DNA of 64,000 nt from Psychrobium sp051201665 (GCF_051201665.1 NZ_CP179210.1:3162001-3226000); one strand, 5' to 3'. Counted from the first letter of the stretch, positions 28,901 through 38,601 are shown. Numbers and translations are program-made. Notes: generated by a model not told the origin, from the sequence alone.

Positions 28901-29398
28901 ATGAGTACCTACCCAAGAACCTTTTCACACATTGGCATTTCAGTACCTAATTTAGAACAAGCAGTAAAGTTTTATACTGATGTCCTCGGTTGGTATCTCA
29001 TTATGGCGCCAACGGAAATTGTTGAAGACGATAGCCCTATAGGCGAAATGTGCACTGATGTTGTTGGTGCAAAATGGAAAAAATTTAAGATAGCTCACCT
29101 TTCAACCGGTGATCGCATTGGTGTTAAGTTATTTGAATTTGATAATCAAGAAAATCCAGAAGACAATTTCGAACATTGGAAAACAGGCGTCTTCCACTTT
29201 TGTGTACAAGATCCTAATCTTGAAGAACTGGCTGAAAAAATTGTTGAAGCTGGCGGTAAAAAACGCATGGCTGAACCTCGTTATTATTACCCAGGTGAAA
29301 AGCCATATCGTATGATTTATATGGAAGACCCATTTGGCAATATTTTAGAAATTTACAGTCACTCTTATGAATTAACCTACGCTGCTGGTGCTTATTAA
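28901..29398 (+). CDS. VOC-family protein (lactoylglutathione lyase-like)
   Basis: 165 aa. The N-terminal metal-ligand segment is FSHIGISVPNLEQAVKFYTD, and GVFHFCVQDPNLEEL carries the second His. The C-terminal glutamate lies in MEDPFGNILEIYSHSYE. The His/His/Glu pattern is that of metal-dependent VOC enzymes. A CGGAG site precedes the ATG. It is convergent with the response regulator gene, with only 4 bases between stops. The substrate is unknown. Confidence 0.85.
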   Translation: MSTYPRTFSHIGISVPNLEQAVKFYTDVLGWYLIMAPTEIVEDDSPIGEMCTDVVGAKWKKFKIAHLSTGDRIGVKLFEFDNQENPEDNFEHWKTGVFHFCVQDPNLEELAEKIVEAGGKKRMAEPRYYYPGEKPYRMIYMEDPFGNILEIYSHSYELTYAAGAY

Positions 29399-29402
29399 AC
29401 AA

Positions 29403-29885
29403 TTAGCTTTCGGAATGCGTTTGAGCCTCCAATGCATTGACAACATCACTATTAAGCGCATTAATTGTATGATGATGTAAAACGACATCATCATGCAAAT
29501 CACCTAATTGCTTTTCCAAACTATCAAGTTCAAATGGTTTTAATAAAAAACCTGAAACACCGCTCGCAATGCATTCTTTAACATCATCAAGCTTTTGATT
29601 GCTAGTGATCATAATAAATGGCAGCGTTTTCGTGTCGTAAGAAAAGCGAATCATGCGCAGCAACGAAATGCCATTAAGTTTAGGCATATGCCAATCGCAT
29701 AACACCATGCTATAAGAGTTTTGTTTAATTAATTCGTGGGCTTGCTCGCCATCAACAGCTTCAGTGATGTTGGTAATGCCAAGGCGGGACAACATATCGA
29801 TAATGATAGCTCGCATATAAACGACATCATCAACGACTAAGACTTTCATTTCCTTCTTAAGCGCACTAGTATAGTTCTCTAGCAT
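29403..29885 (-). CDS. CheY-like response regulator receiver protein
   Basis: 160 aa from ATG 29885, chosen because a strong AGGGAGGT site lies just upstream; the longer frame to 29975 has none. The receiver domain has the acidic pair VLVVDDV, the phospho-acceptor Asp in LCDWHMPKLNG, the Thr/Ser in FIMITS and the Lys in FLLKPFE. There is no output domain, only a helical tail of about 35 residues ending near ALEAQTHSES. It probably acts by protein interaction in chemotaxis or signalling. No adjacent kinase is present. Confidence 0.9.
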   Translation of the reverse strand: MLENYTSALKKEMKVLVVDDVVYMRAIIIDMLSRLGITNITEAVDGEQAHELIKQNSYSMVLCDWHMPKLNGISLLRMIRFSYDTKTLPFIMITSNQKLDDVKECIASGVSGFLLKPFELDSLEKQLGDLHDDVVLHHHTINALNSDVVNALEAQTHSES

Positions 29886-29987
29886 CACAACCTCCCTATT
29901 CGATACTAAAAAAGCACCACACATTAGACGAAAGTAAAATTGCGATGCATCAAAAACAAGTATTAATACGCTCAAGTTATGAACGAG

Positions 29988-30752
29988 TTATTTAATAATG
30001 GCTCCCTTTATCACGTCTCCATTTTGATTTTTTACTGGCTCTTTACTCGTAAATATAACAGCTGGCAATTCATCAAAGACGTTTATAGGTGCCATACCCG
30101 ATTCGCCACGGTTGTCTGACAACATGATATTTCCATGAGTTTGCCAGTTATTCCACGGCATTCTAAATCTAGGCTCTTTGGTATCTATCGTTGGATAATA
30201 AGCAAACTCACTAAAGCGTTTAGTTTCTTTATCAAAAAAAACTTCATATTTATTCTCTGGCGTTACGCCAACATCATTAAACGTCATTGTTAACACATCG
30301 ACTGGACGACCATCTAAGCTCATATCTTCGCGGGTATAGGCCAAGTTGACACCATCATCATGAAGTTTAAATGGCATCACGACCCAATAAGAATCATTGA
30401 TCCAAACCTTATAACCCCAGTCCATTTTCTTGTTAAGTTGTGCTTTGTCTGTTATTTCCTGTCCATTTTCCCAAACGCGCCCTTGTTTGGTATGAACATT
30501 CATCAACAATAAGTCGCCTTTGCCGTATTCAATGCGAATATCGCCCGTATATTTGTCCCATACATGAAAACGCTTACCAAAGAATACCCAAGATAAGTAA
30601 CGTGTGTTGTTATAATTTTCGCGCCCACCAATGGCTTCTACACTGGCGTTAGCAATTTTTAATGCACGTTGATCCATGTTTGCTTGAGCAATACTGTGGC
30701 TGCTAAAAAATATTGCGCTTAATACAACTAAGGTGGAGAGTATTTTCATCAT
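29988..30752 (-). CDS. Hypothetical periplasmic protein
   Basis: 254 aa with a clear signal peptide (MKILSTLVVLSAIFF, cleavage near AQAN). The mature protein has many aromatic beta-strand segments (YLSWVFFGKRFHVW, YKVWINDSYWVVMPF, YEVFFDKETKRFSEF). This is similar to LolA/LolB-like lipid-binding or outer-membrane-associated beta-rich folds, but I cannot assign a family. It stands alone between the response regulator and a TonB receptor on the opposite strand. Iron relation is possible only by proximity. Confidence 0.7.
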   Translation of the reverse strand: MMKILSTLVVLSAIFFSSHSIAQANMDQRALKIANASVEAIGGRENYNNTRYLSWVFFGKRFHVWDKYTGDIRIEYGKGDLLLMNVHTKQGRVWENGQEITDKAQLNKKMDWGYKVWINDSYWVVMPFKLHDDGVNLAYTREDMSLDGRPVDVLTMTFNDVGVTPENKYEVFFDKETKRFSEFAYYPTIDTKEPRFRMPWNNWQTHGNIMLSDNRGESGMAPINVFDELPAVIFTSKEPVKNQNGDVIKGAIIK

Positions 30753-30798
30753 TCACTCATTTGTAATTCAAGAAGGCTAAGATAATAAAGTAAAAAAC

Positions 30799-30893
30799 AT
30801 ACCCAAGCTACATGAAGGTGCTCGATTTCAGCAAGTCGAGAAACAGTTGCCGGTTGGTCGCTTATCGCCTTGCCCATAGGAAGCTTGGGGATA
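30799..30893. repeat. REP-like intergenic inverted repeat, single copy here
   Basis: About 95 bases bounded by ATACCCAAGCT and its imperfect inverse AAGCTTGGGGAT, with an internal self-complementary arm CTCGATTTCAGCAAGTCGAG. It sits in the 293-base gap between the periplasmic protein gene and the TonB receptor. It resembles intergenic palindromic repeats common in marine gammaproteobacteria, but there is no second copy in the window. Confidence 0.5.
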
Positions 30894-30968
30894 GCTCATA
30901 TCAGCTTGTAGTTTACTTTATTTAGTCACATCCTATTTGTTATTCGAACACACCAAACTCATAAAATA

Positions 30969-30991
30969 CAAATAACAACAGTTCTCATTTG
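30969..30991 (+). promoter_or_regulatory. Candidate Fur-type operator upstream of TonB receptor
   Basis: CAAAT ... ATTTG arms surround AACAACAGTTCTC. On the reverse strand the text AAATGAGAACTGTTGTTATT resembles a Fur box and shares AAATGAGAA with the site at 14217-14241. It lies about 70 bases upstream of the receptor's ATG. Confidence 0.4.
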
Positions 30992-31060
30992 AATTAATAT
31001 TTAGATCACGTATGATAGCGCGTAAAACTAACTATCCTATCTCTTATGGAAAGCGTAACA

Positions 31061-33409
31061 ATGAGAAAAAACTACTTAGCAAAATCAATTAGTTTTGCAC
31101 TATTAGCATCTACTGCCGTTTCAACGACAGCCATTGCTGATGAAAATACCGACATTGAAAATATCGTTGTCAAAGGTCAAAAAATAGACCGCAGTCTCCA
31201 AGAAACACCAACCAGTGTTGCCGTATTAACAGCGAGCGATCTTGAAACGAATAACATTTCTAGTGTTAGTGAAATCTTTGCCATGATGCCAAATGTATCA
31301 GGTGATTTTCGCGAAGGATTCAACATTCGCGGCGTAGACGCATTTTCTGTATCAGGTGGTGGTAACAGTTTCTTAGCAACGATATACATGGACGGCGCAC
31401 CACTGCCATTTCGCATGGCGAAAAGTGGTGGACTTTCGATGTGGGATATCAGCCAAGTCGAAGTATTTCGTGGTCCACAATCGACACTGCAAGGTCGTAA
31501 TGCACTAGCTGGCGCGATTGTATTGCGTTCAGAAGATCCAACTTACGAAACAAATGGCAAGTTCAAAGTTACCGCGGGCAATCACGGTCAACGTGAATAC
31601 GCTTTTGCAGGCGGGACATCGCTAATCGATGACGTCTTAGCCATTCGTGTAAGTTACGAAGACACCGCATATGATGGCGACATTGAGAATATTACGCGCA
31701 AAGAAGGTTCAAACTTCGAAGATAGCGAAACGCTACGCGCCAAAGTGTTATTTGAGCCAACTGAAAATGTCGACGCTCTATTCACTTATACCCGCAATGA
31801 AAACAAATACGGCCCAAGATGGAGCAAGTTTAATCACGGTGGTTCAGCATTTGACCGCACCGTAGACACCAACTCGTACATTTGGGAAGAGACAAAAACT
31901 GACATCTTTAACCTAGAAGTTTCTTGGGATATCAGCGATGAATTAAGTTTCCATTCGATCACTACATACAATGACTCTGAGTACGGCTATAACTGGGATG
32001 GCGATATGCAACCAACGCAAATCGTTGTTGATACGCAAGATTTCCGCGTTGATAAAACCTTTAGCCAAGAATTGCGTTTAGCTTACGACGGCGAGAACGT
32101 CAAAGCCGTTGCAGGTTTCTACACCTCAAAAGTAGATGTGAAAGACGACGCTATCGGCGAACGCTTCTATCCACTGCAAAGTGCCATTGGCACCAGTGAC
32201 TTTAGTGTTGCCATCACCGGTCTATTAATGCAACAAGGCCTAGATGCGGCTACTGCCGCGCAAACAGCAGCGTTTGTTACACCGCTTTATCCAAACATCG
32301 ATCCAATCATTTTAAGTATGAATTACGGATTAAACCAAGAGATAAAATCATCGGCAATCTACGGTGATATCACTTGGTCTGTTAACGATAAGTTCGACAT
32401 TCTTGCAGGTCTTCGTTATGACACCGAAGAGCAAAGCAACAGCTCAAATAACGACTACAAAGTTAATAATACCTTGCCCGATCCAGCAACAGTGCCTGCG
32501 CAAATAGCACCTGTAGTTTCTGGTGTTAACGCCTACTTGAATCGCCTTGCGGCGAATGCATCGGGTATTGGTGAAAAATCAAAAGATGACTTTGATGCGT
32601 GGTTACCAAAACTTGGCGCGACTTATCATATTAATGATGACAGCTCTGCGAGTGTAATTTACCAACGTGGTTACCGCTCAGGTGGCGTTGGCTTTAATAT
32701 CGCACAGGGCGAGAGCTACAAATACGATCCTGAATACACCAATAACTTTGAGTTATCTTACCGTTCAGTCAACTTGGATGGCGACTTAGTCTTTAACGCT
32801 AACTTGTTTATGCTGAAGTGGACTGATCAACAAATCGAAAAGCGTGGCACTAGCCAATTTGATACAGAAACAGTCAACTCAGGTAAGTCTCAAGTGAAAG
32901 GGTTTGAAACTGAAATCTTTTACACGCCAAACGACAACCTAACGTTAAAAGCAGGACTAGGCTTAGCTAAGTCTGAATTTACACAATTTGTCATCGAAGT
33001 CGAAGGACAAGATGACCTAAACTACAGCGGTCAACGTTTCCATGATTCGCCAGAGTGGACAGCAAACATCGCGGCTAAATACGACTTTGATAATGGTGTT
33101 TACATCAATGCCAACGCTAAATACCAAGACGCTAGCCCAGCCTACTTAGACGCTCAACGTTCACTAGGCGCAGAGCGTTATGCATTAGATCAAAACCCAC
33201 AAAATGACGGCCGTACCATCGTTAACGCAACACTGGGTTACAACTGGGATAAATACAGCGTGCGCCTAGATGTTGAAAACCTATTTGATAAAGACTACAT
33301 CGCCTACTACACGCGTAATGCGCTACCTGGTGAAGGGTTTAACAATTACGGTCAGCAATCCATTGGCAAATCACGTCAAATTTCAGCGAGCTTCCAAATG
33401 CAATTCTAA
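31061..33409 (+). CDS. TonB-dependent receptor (iron-complex type)
   Basis: 782 aa from ATG 31061, which has GGAAAG upstream; ATG 31046 is also possible. A signal peptide ends near TAIADE and a TonB box-like ENIVVKGQK follows. The plug (residues about 35-150) shows SVAVLTASDLE, FNIRGVD and VEVFRGPQSTLQGRNALAGAI, typical of iron-complex receptors. The barrel ends with an aromatic C-terminal strand ISASFQMQF, and YKYDPEYTNNFELSYRS is standard for the family. It is probably a siderophore or haem receptor. A candidate Fur site lies upstream. Confidence 0.93.
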   Translation: MRKNYLAKSISFALLASTAVSTTAIADENTDIENIVVKGQKIDRSLQETPTSVAVLTASDLETNNISSVSEIFAMMPNVSGDFREGFNIRGVDAFSVSGGGNSFLATIYMDGAPLPFRMAKSGGLSMWDISQVEVFRGPQSTLQGRNALAGAIVLRSEDPTYETNGKFKVTAGNHGQREYAFAGGTSLIDDVLAIRVSYEDTAYDGDIENITRKEGSNFEDSETLRAKVLFEPTENVDALFTYTRNENKYGPRWSKFNHGGSAFDRTVDTNSYIWEETKTDIFNLEVSWDISDELSFHSITTYNDSEYGYNWDGDMQPTQIVVDTQDFRVDKTFSQELRLAYDGENVKAVAGFYTSKVDVKDDAIGERFYPLQSAIGTSDFSVAITGLLMQQGLDAATAAQTAAFVTPLYPNIDPIILSMNYGLNQEIKSSAIYGDITWSVNDKFDILAGLRYDTEEQSNSSNNDYKVNNTLPDPATVPAQIAPVVSGVNAYLNRLAANASGIGEKSKDDFDAWLPKLGATYHINDDSSASVIYQRGYRSGGVGFNIAQGESYKYDPEYTNNFELSYRSVNLDGDLVFNANLFMLKWTDQQIEKRGTSQFDTETVNSGKSQVKGFETEIFYTPNDNLTLKAGLGLAKSEFTQFVIEVEGQDDLNYSGQRFHDSPEWTANIAAKYDFDNGVYINANAKYQDASPAYLDAQRSLGAERYALDQNPQNDGRTIVNATLGYNWDKYSVRLDVENLFDKDYIAYYTRNALPGEGFNNYGQQSIGKSRQISASFQMQF

Positions 33410-33417
33410 TTGTCAAA

Positions 33418-33445
33418 ATAGCCACTTAGCTTATTGAGTGGCTAT
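33418..33445. terminator. Weak hairpin between convergent genes
   Basis: Stem ATAGCCACT / AGTGGCTAT follows the TonB receptor stop, but no long T-run is present. It may act as a terminator for the receptor or the convergent DUF1304 gene. Confidence 0.4.
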
Positions 33446-33451
33446 GCTCCT

Positions 33452-33814
33452 TTAAAGAACAAGCACCGCCGCTAATGCCAATACAGCAGGTACGCCCTGC
33501 ACTACCATAATTGACCGCTTAGCCGTTAAACCACCAACAATTGCAGCAACTAATACACAAGATAAAAAGAAGCACTGGATCTGTTGACCAAACTCCGCGC
33601 TAGGATGCACTAATCCCCAGATTAATCCAGCCGCTAAAAAGCCATTATATAACCCCATATTGGCTGCTAGCGCTTTCGATGTTTGGGCATCTTCTTTAGA
33701 CATGCCAAAAACCTTGAGCGTACGTGGCTTTGTCCACATAAACATTTCTAACACCAAAATATAAAGATGCTCAATGGCAACCAGTGCCACAAGTATTAAC
33801 GGTAATATTTCCAT
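33452..33814 (-). CDS. DUF1304 integral membrane protein
   Basis: 120 aa with four hydrophobic segments. The family signature is EHLYILVLEMFMWTKPRTLKVF near the N-terminus, followed by ANMGLYNGFLAAGLIWG. DUF1304 proteins are small inner-membrane proteins of unknown function. It is convergent with the TonB receptor. Its upstream side abuts the copy B repeat, which begins 10 bases before the start codon and could have displaced its promoter. Confidence 0.88.
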   Translation of the reverse strand: MEILPLILVALVAIEHLYILVLEMFMWTKPRTLKVFGMSKEDAQTSKALAANMGLYNGFLAAGLIWGLVHPSAEFGQQIQCFFLSCVLVAAIVGGLTAKRSIMVVQGVPAVLALAAVLVL

Positions 33815-33823
33815 AGTTTTATT

Positions 33824-34185
33824 AGGGTCTGTTGATCTTTTGAGTTCATTTTTGCAGCAATTTGTTTGAGGTTTCTACAAGGCAGAGCCTATGTTGTGTA
33901 GCTGGCTCGATAATAGCTCCTGCATTATCCTAATGAGCTACATCCCTGTAGCAATACACGAATAGGCGAAAACGCCGTAGAAATCACAAACAAATGCTGC
34001 CCGTAGGATTCACCTAAAAGTATTTTGTGCCGCGTTATTCGTCACTCACTGGGGTAAACTCAGCATCAATCCTCATGCCTCGCCCACAGGGATGTGGGTG
34101 CTTATGCTCAGTCTGGAACAATGAACATGTGCCCACAACCCTTTTAGATTGAACAAAATTTGAACTACAAAGATCAACAGACCCT
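33824..34185 (-). repeat. AGGGTCTGTTGATC-ended repeat, copy B (362 bp)
   Basis: Inverted relative to copy A, with the same ends AGGGTCTGTTGATCTTT / AAAGATCAACAGACCCT. It is about 100 bases longer, with additional segments (for example CTCCTGCATTATCC and GGGATGTGGGTGCTTATGC). It truncates a chemotaxis receptor gene at its right end. Confidence 0.85.
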
Positions 34186-34437
34186 AGTGGGAATGACGGC
34201 TATAGTTATCATCAAACTTTTAAGGTACTTCATATCGTGACGAGCCATGAAATCTTTCTCATTGCGGCGCAGCGAGAGCTGCGTCAGTTCAGCATCTTTA
34301 ACCAACATGGAAGTATGCATCAAACTCGTAGAAACACGTTCGAAATGAGCTGTGAGTAACGCTGAACCGATAAAAAGACAAATGGTAATAATTGTAGCTA
34401 ATAACAGCTTGGTTTTAATAGTGAGATTACTAAGCAT
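34174..34437 (-). pseudogene. Methyl-accepting chemotaxis protein, N-terminal remnant
   Basis: The 5' stub of an MCP: LTIKTKLLLATIITICLFIG is the first membrane helix, followed by LRRNEKDFMARHDMKYL, typical of MCP helical ligand-binding domains. The frame shifts after YLKS; one frame over it reads FDDNYSRHSH, which is more natural. The coding sequence then ends in repeat copy B, which supplies the TGA. The HAMP and signalling domains are absent from the window. Confidence 0.8.
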
Positions 34438-34681
34438 AGTGCTATCCCTTGCATTGAAAAATTGTTACGCCTGTTCCTTCAGCTCAAAGCACTTACTATC
34501 CTAGTGGGTAATAAGTTTTGAACAATTGGCGATTAATTAAACGAAGCTATCCAATCTTTTTATGACAGTAAAGAGCTTTCTAGGACTTTAGTAATAAAAA
34601 TGTAATATGATCTATATCTACTTCGCAATGGATGTAAGGTAAACTTGCCTTAATCTCACGCCCTAATTAACGACATTAATC

Positions 34682-35320
34682 ATGACATCAACGCCTTTTC
34701 TTACATTGGTTAAACGCCTCTTAGTAGCAGCCTTCCTATGCGTCTCCGTAAGTCACTGCGTGAATGTGCCTCAATCTAGTCTTCAAGATGCAAAAATACC
34801 AACCACAAAAATAACCTTAGTTGATGTAAAAGAGAGCGATTTTCATCAAATAAGCGCTATATTTCAGGTAAAAAGCGATAAAACGACCGCCTTTAAAGTT
34901 ATTTCAAATCTATCGAAAACAAAGGAATGGCTACCTGAAGTAGCAAGTATTCAAACAGTTGAGGTTTATGATTTTAATAATTTCTTACTACGCACTGTCT
35001 TAGATAGTCCTTGGCCATTTAAACAACGAGAAACTATTACTTGTGTCAGTACCACATTTGACGAAAAGACAACACGCATTGATATTAAGAGCTGCCCTCA
35101 ACGTTATCCAGCCAATGAAAGCTATGTACGTGTTGAACAGTTAAAATCAAGCTGGCGCATCAGACAGTTAGCAAATGACACAGTCGAAATAGACTATCAA
35201 GTATGGCTCGATCCAAAAGGCTATGTGCCTGCTTATTTTTTCAATCAGCAACTACTAACACGAACAAAGAATTCACTGAATAAACTACAAATAATAATCA
35301 ACGACACGTCCCCCAAATAA
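34682..35320 (+). CDS. START-like lipid-binding domain protein, secreted
   Basis: 212 aa. The N-terminal hydrophobic signal (LVKRLLVAAFLCVSVSHC) could be a lipoprotein signal. The rest is a START/SRPBCC fold with KTKEWLPEVASIQTVEV, SPWPFKQRETI, and IDYQVWLDPKGYVPAYFFNQ near the end. START domains bind lipids or hydrophobic ligands; many marine gammaproteobacteria carry such small secreted members of unknown function. Repeat copy 6 begins 4 bases after the stop. Confidence 0.82.
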   Translation: MTSTPFLTLVKRLLVAAFLCVSVSHCVNVPQSSLQDAKIPTTKITLVDVKESDFHQISAIFQVKSDKTTAFKVISNLSKTKEWLPEVASIQTVEVYDFNNFLLRTVLDSPWPFKQRETITCVSTTFDEKTTRIDIKSCPQRYPANESYVRVEQLKSSWRIRQLANDTVEIDYQVWLDPKGYVPAYFFNQQLLTRTKNSLNKLQIIINDTSPK

Positions 35321-35324
35321 CGTT

Positions 35325-35483
35325 ATACCAATTGCATTAAATATTTGCCCACTTGTACTTGTTAAAATTAACTAAAATGGCGTTGCTCTCAATCCTAATA
35401 GCCAGCTATTAGTCAATCGAGCGCCTTGTTTTAGCTGATTTTCTCTACGCACAACAAGATCACTTACTTAATGCAATTGGTAT
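35325..35483 (-). repeat. 159-bp repeat, copy 6
   Basis: Reverse copy flanked on both sides by AACGTT when the element is taken as ATACC...GGTAT. It separates the START gene from a diguanylate cyclase remnant. Confidence 0.88.
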
Positions 35484-35484
35484 A

Positions 35485-35628
35485 ACGTTGAGTATTGGCG
35501 TGGTTTCACCAGCAGCCCTTAAAGAAGTGACCACCGATAATTTAACATCAGTGGCAGAAAAAGCCTTGCGAGCCGCAACAGAGCAAGGTGGCAATCAAAC
35601 TGTTGAAGTTAACTTTAAAGCAAGTTAA
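35485..35628 (+). pseudogene. GGDEF-domain (diguanylate cyclase) C-terminal remnant
   Basis: A 47-codon open stretch reading TLSIGVVSPA and then AEKALRAATEQGGNQTV to a TAA. TLSIGV followed by a helix and GGN is the C-terminal end of GGDEF domains (usually SIGVA ... ALYxAKxxGRN). No GGDEF motif or start is present. Its upstream part is missing, and the START gene lies directly on the other side of repeat copy 6. Confidence 0.7.
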
Positions 35629-35658
35629 CTTCCCTACATTAAATAGACAGGTAAATTA

Positions 35659-37608
35659 TTACTTATTAACCTGTTTATTATCACTGACCACCATCATTTC
35701 ACATTTCACACAGTCAAAAACAAGTTTAAGCGTGTCGTTTCCAATTTCAATTTGAAGTGGTTCGGCTTTAATGTTTGGCACTTCTTTTGGACATAAATTG
35801 AAGTTGTAACGCAAACAGTGGCGAGTCACCATCAGTGGCGCATCTTCAGTCACGGTATTTAATTCATACGCATCTTCAATATGAATAACGCCGTGCTCAG
35901 TATAAAAATCACGGGCGCGTTGGTTAGCAACATTGTCTAAAAAGCTCAAGCTATTGGTTGGATACACCGCATCATCGTTGCGCTTCCACGCTTTAGGACG
36001 AACATAATTTGTAATTCGCGCAGACGTCAATGCTTCAATTGCATCGCGACGTAACCCATTTAGTACACCAGCAGGCATAAAGTAATTTTCAACGCCATTA
36101 GTCGCTAAGTTTTTTAATTTAAAATCCGTGCTGCCAAGCTTACAAAGTTGCTTATTAAGCGTTGCAAGAGAGCGCTTACTATCTTTTGCTGCTTGATGTT
36201 CAAACTCGGTATCAACAGTAATGACTGAGCCAAGGTTATCATCCACTGTCAGTGCAAAACCGCCATCGATTATTGCCAGTGACATATCAACATCAATGAT
36301 TCGTTTGCCTGACGGTTTAGCAAGTAAGGCTTCAAATGAATGATCGTGATTTCGATATAGTTTCATGCCAACCTTTAACGACGAAGGCATATTAACCACA
36401 TATAGCTTATTGCCGTCGGCACGATTAACACGCAAACCTTCAGTCTTATCATCACTCATTACCGCTTTTTTATGATCTTCAACGAAATAACCTAGTCCAT
36501 CAGCATTATTGAAAGTCACGTCAGAATCAACAGTAAAGAAATCTTTGCCAATACTTGCGACAGTCCCTACTGCTTCACCCATGTATTTAGGCGTTTGGAA
36601 ATCACTTAAACCATCGGTTCTGTCATTGACAAAATAATCAGTTTTACCGCGATTAAAACTCTTATCAGGATTTGGTGTAAAGGTATGCTCAGTGCGTCCG
36701 TGAGACATGTTAGATAACTCAGGGCGACGCGCCATAATCTTATCGAGCTCTTGACGGTAATGAGCCGTAATGTTTTTCACATAGCTCAAATCTTTAAGGC
36801 GCCCTTCAATCTTAAATGAGCGTACCCCCGCATCAATCAAGGCTTCTAAATTGTCAGTTTGGTTATTGTCCTTTGGCGATAACAAATGTTCATTTTCAAC
36901 AATGGTCTCACCTTGACGCGTCGACATATTGCACGGCAGACGACACATTTGAGAACATTCACCACGGTTAGCACTACGCCCAGTATAAGAGTGAGAAATG
37001 TTACATAAACCACTGTAACTCACGCATAATGCGCCATGAATGAAAAACTCTAACTGCATTTTAGTGCTTTTGGCCACCGCACGAATTTGCGGTAGTGTTA
37101 ACTCGCGCGCAAGTACAACCTGACTAAAGCCGACTTGTTCTAAGAACGCTGCTTTTTCTGGCGTTCTATTATCCATTTGGGTACTAGCGTGAAGTGCAAT
37201 CGGCGGGATATCGAGTTTTAAAATACCCATATCTTGGATAATTAATGCATCGGCACCTGCTTCATATAATTCCCAAATAAGCTTTTGGGCAATATCGAGT
37301 TCTTCATCACTCATCGTCGTATTGATAGCAACAAAAACCTGCGCATTATAGGCATGAGCAAAATCACATAAGCGTTTAATATCATCAACGGTATTGCCTG
37401 CACTATAACGCGCACCAAAGGCTGGTCCGCCAATATAAACGGCATCAGCGCCGTGTAAAATGGCTTCCATTCCGGACTCAGCATTTTTAGCGGGTGCTAA
37501 TAACTCCAGTTTATTACTACCGACGTCAATAGGCGTCATAATACGCGCTTCGTCAGACAGTGGCAGCGCTTGCGGCGCTTTAGGATCAAATATTTGTGCT
37601 TGCTTCAT
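35659..37608 (-). CDS. rlhA: Peptidase U32 family; 23S rRNA 5-hydroxycytidine C2501 synthase
   Basis: 649 aa, matching RlhA (YdcP, about 650 aa) rather than TrhP (about 450 aa). The N-terminal U32 TIM-barrel reads LELLAPAKNAESGMEAILHGADAVYIGG. The conserved cysteine region is HGALCVSYSGLCNISHSYTGRSANRG with ECSQMCRLPC, which binds an iron-sulphur cluster in this family. ISHSYTGRSANRGECSQ is diagnostic. A C-terminal extension ends in a Cys-containing segment (LVFDCVKCEMMVV). RlhA hydroxylates C2501 of 23S rRNA using prephenate. It is a single gene. Confidence 0.92.
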   Translation of the reverse strand: MKQAQIFDPKAPQALPLSDEARIMTPIDVGSNKLELLAPAKNAESGMEAILHGADAVYIGGPAFGARYSAGNTVDDIKRLCDFAHAYNAQVFVAINTTMSDEELDIAQKLIWELYEAGADALIIQDMGILKLDIPPIALHASTQMDNRTPEKAAFLEQVGFSQVVLARELTLPQIRAVAKSTKMQLEFFIHGALCVSYSGLCNISHSYTGRSANRGECSQMCRLPCNMSTRQGETIVENEHLLSPKDNNQTDNLEALIDAGVRSFKIEGRLKDLSYVKNITAHYRQELDKIMARRPELSNMSHGRTEHTFTPNPDKSFNRGKTDYFVNDRTDGLSDFQTPKYMGEAVGTVASIGKDFFTVDSDVTFNNADGLGYFVEDHKKAVMSDDKTEGLRVNRADGNKLYVVNMPSSLKVGMKLYRNHDHSFEALLAKPSGKRIIDVDMSLAIIDGGFALTVDDNLGSVITVDTEFEHQAAKDSKRSLATLNKQLCKLGSTDFKLKNLATNGVENYFMPAGVLNGLRRDAIEALTSARITNYVRPKAWKRNDDAVYPTNSLSFLDNVANQRARDFYTEHGVIHIEDAYELNTVTEDAPLMVTRHCLRYNFNLCPKEVPNIKAEPLQIEIGNDTLKLVFDCVKCEMMVVSDNKQVNK

Positions 37609-37836
37609 GACTATTTAACTGCATTGTGGCGCATACGCGCTTATATTTATTGCGCGCATTATAGCGTGTTATGGGGCAAATGGGAGCACACAGACAAACA
37701 ATAGCGTGCGCAAAGTCTCCACTTATTTTAGACAAATAGCGACTTTTCATGAATACGTATGCACCAACTATCCAAAGATCAGTGCATTGATTAGCATGGT
37801 TAGCTGTTTTATTGTGGCTTACAAAATAGGTAAATA

Positions 37837-38601
37837 ATGAAAAAGTTAAGCGTAGTAATGTTGGGGATATTAGGCGTCACAGGTTGTATGTCATTATCAA
37901 ATCAAGTATCGCAACCGTCACTAGATAATGCTTCATATTTTATACAGCCCTCCGCTGACTTTGCTGGTCATTGGCTAACGCCACAGCTCATTCTTTTACC
38001 TAAGCGAGACACAGTAACGTCAACATTGATAGTTGGCGGTGATAAACCTCAGAGTATCTCTCTTAAAAAAGTTGATTTACCCACGGATATTGCAAAACGC
38101 TTCCCGCATTTATCTGATTTTCAAGGCTATGCACTATCACAACCAACACAGCAGATAAAAAAATGGCTAACTCAGCCACTGATCATTAAACAGTTAGACA
38201 ACCAACAACAAGCGTCTTTTTCTCGCGTGCAATTTGGTAATTTGCTCGATGTTCTCTATACCTCAGGCTCGCAAGATGCTAACGAGCTAACTGATTTAGG
38301 CTCAACAACTAGCAATGGCAAAACGCAATTTAAATTGTGGGCACCGACCGCCCAACAAGTATCGGTTCTAATTTACGATAAAGAACAAAGCGGTCCTGCG
38401 CAGCAAATTAACATGCATTTTAACGACCAAACTGGCGCTTGGACTTACCAAGGTGCAACAGACTTATCTGGTCACTATTACCAATATCAAATCAGTGTTT
38501 ATCACCCTGCGAGTAAAAAAAGTTGAAACGCTGACAATTAGCGCCCCTTATTCGCTTAGCCTGTCAGCAAACAGTAAATTATCACAAGTCGTCACCTTAA
38601 A
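37837..38601 (+). pseudogene. Pullulanase (PulA-type lipoprotein), 5' fragment
   Basis: A lipoprotein signal (GVTGCMSL) is followed by the N-terminal region and CBM48 of secreted pullulanases: FKLWAPTAQQVSVLIYD, then GHYYQYQISVYHP. The frame breaks in a seven-A run at 38515-38521. One base fewer reads SKKVETLTISAPYSLSLSAN and then SQVVTLN, the usual run-in to the GH13 barrel (normally SQVVDLND). The gene then stops at repeat copy 7. The catalytic domain is not in the window, so this cannot encode an active debranching enzyme. Confidence 0.85.

Noticed and set aside
29886..29975. N-terminal extension of the response regulator
   Set aside because: A strong AGGGAGGT site sits just before ATG 29885, and the extension has no receiver-domain features.
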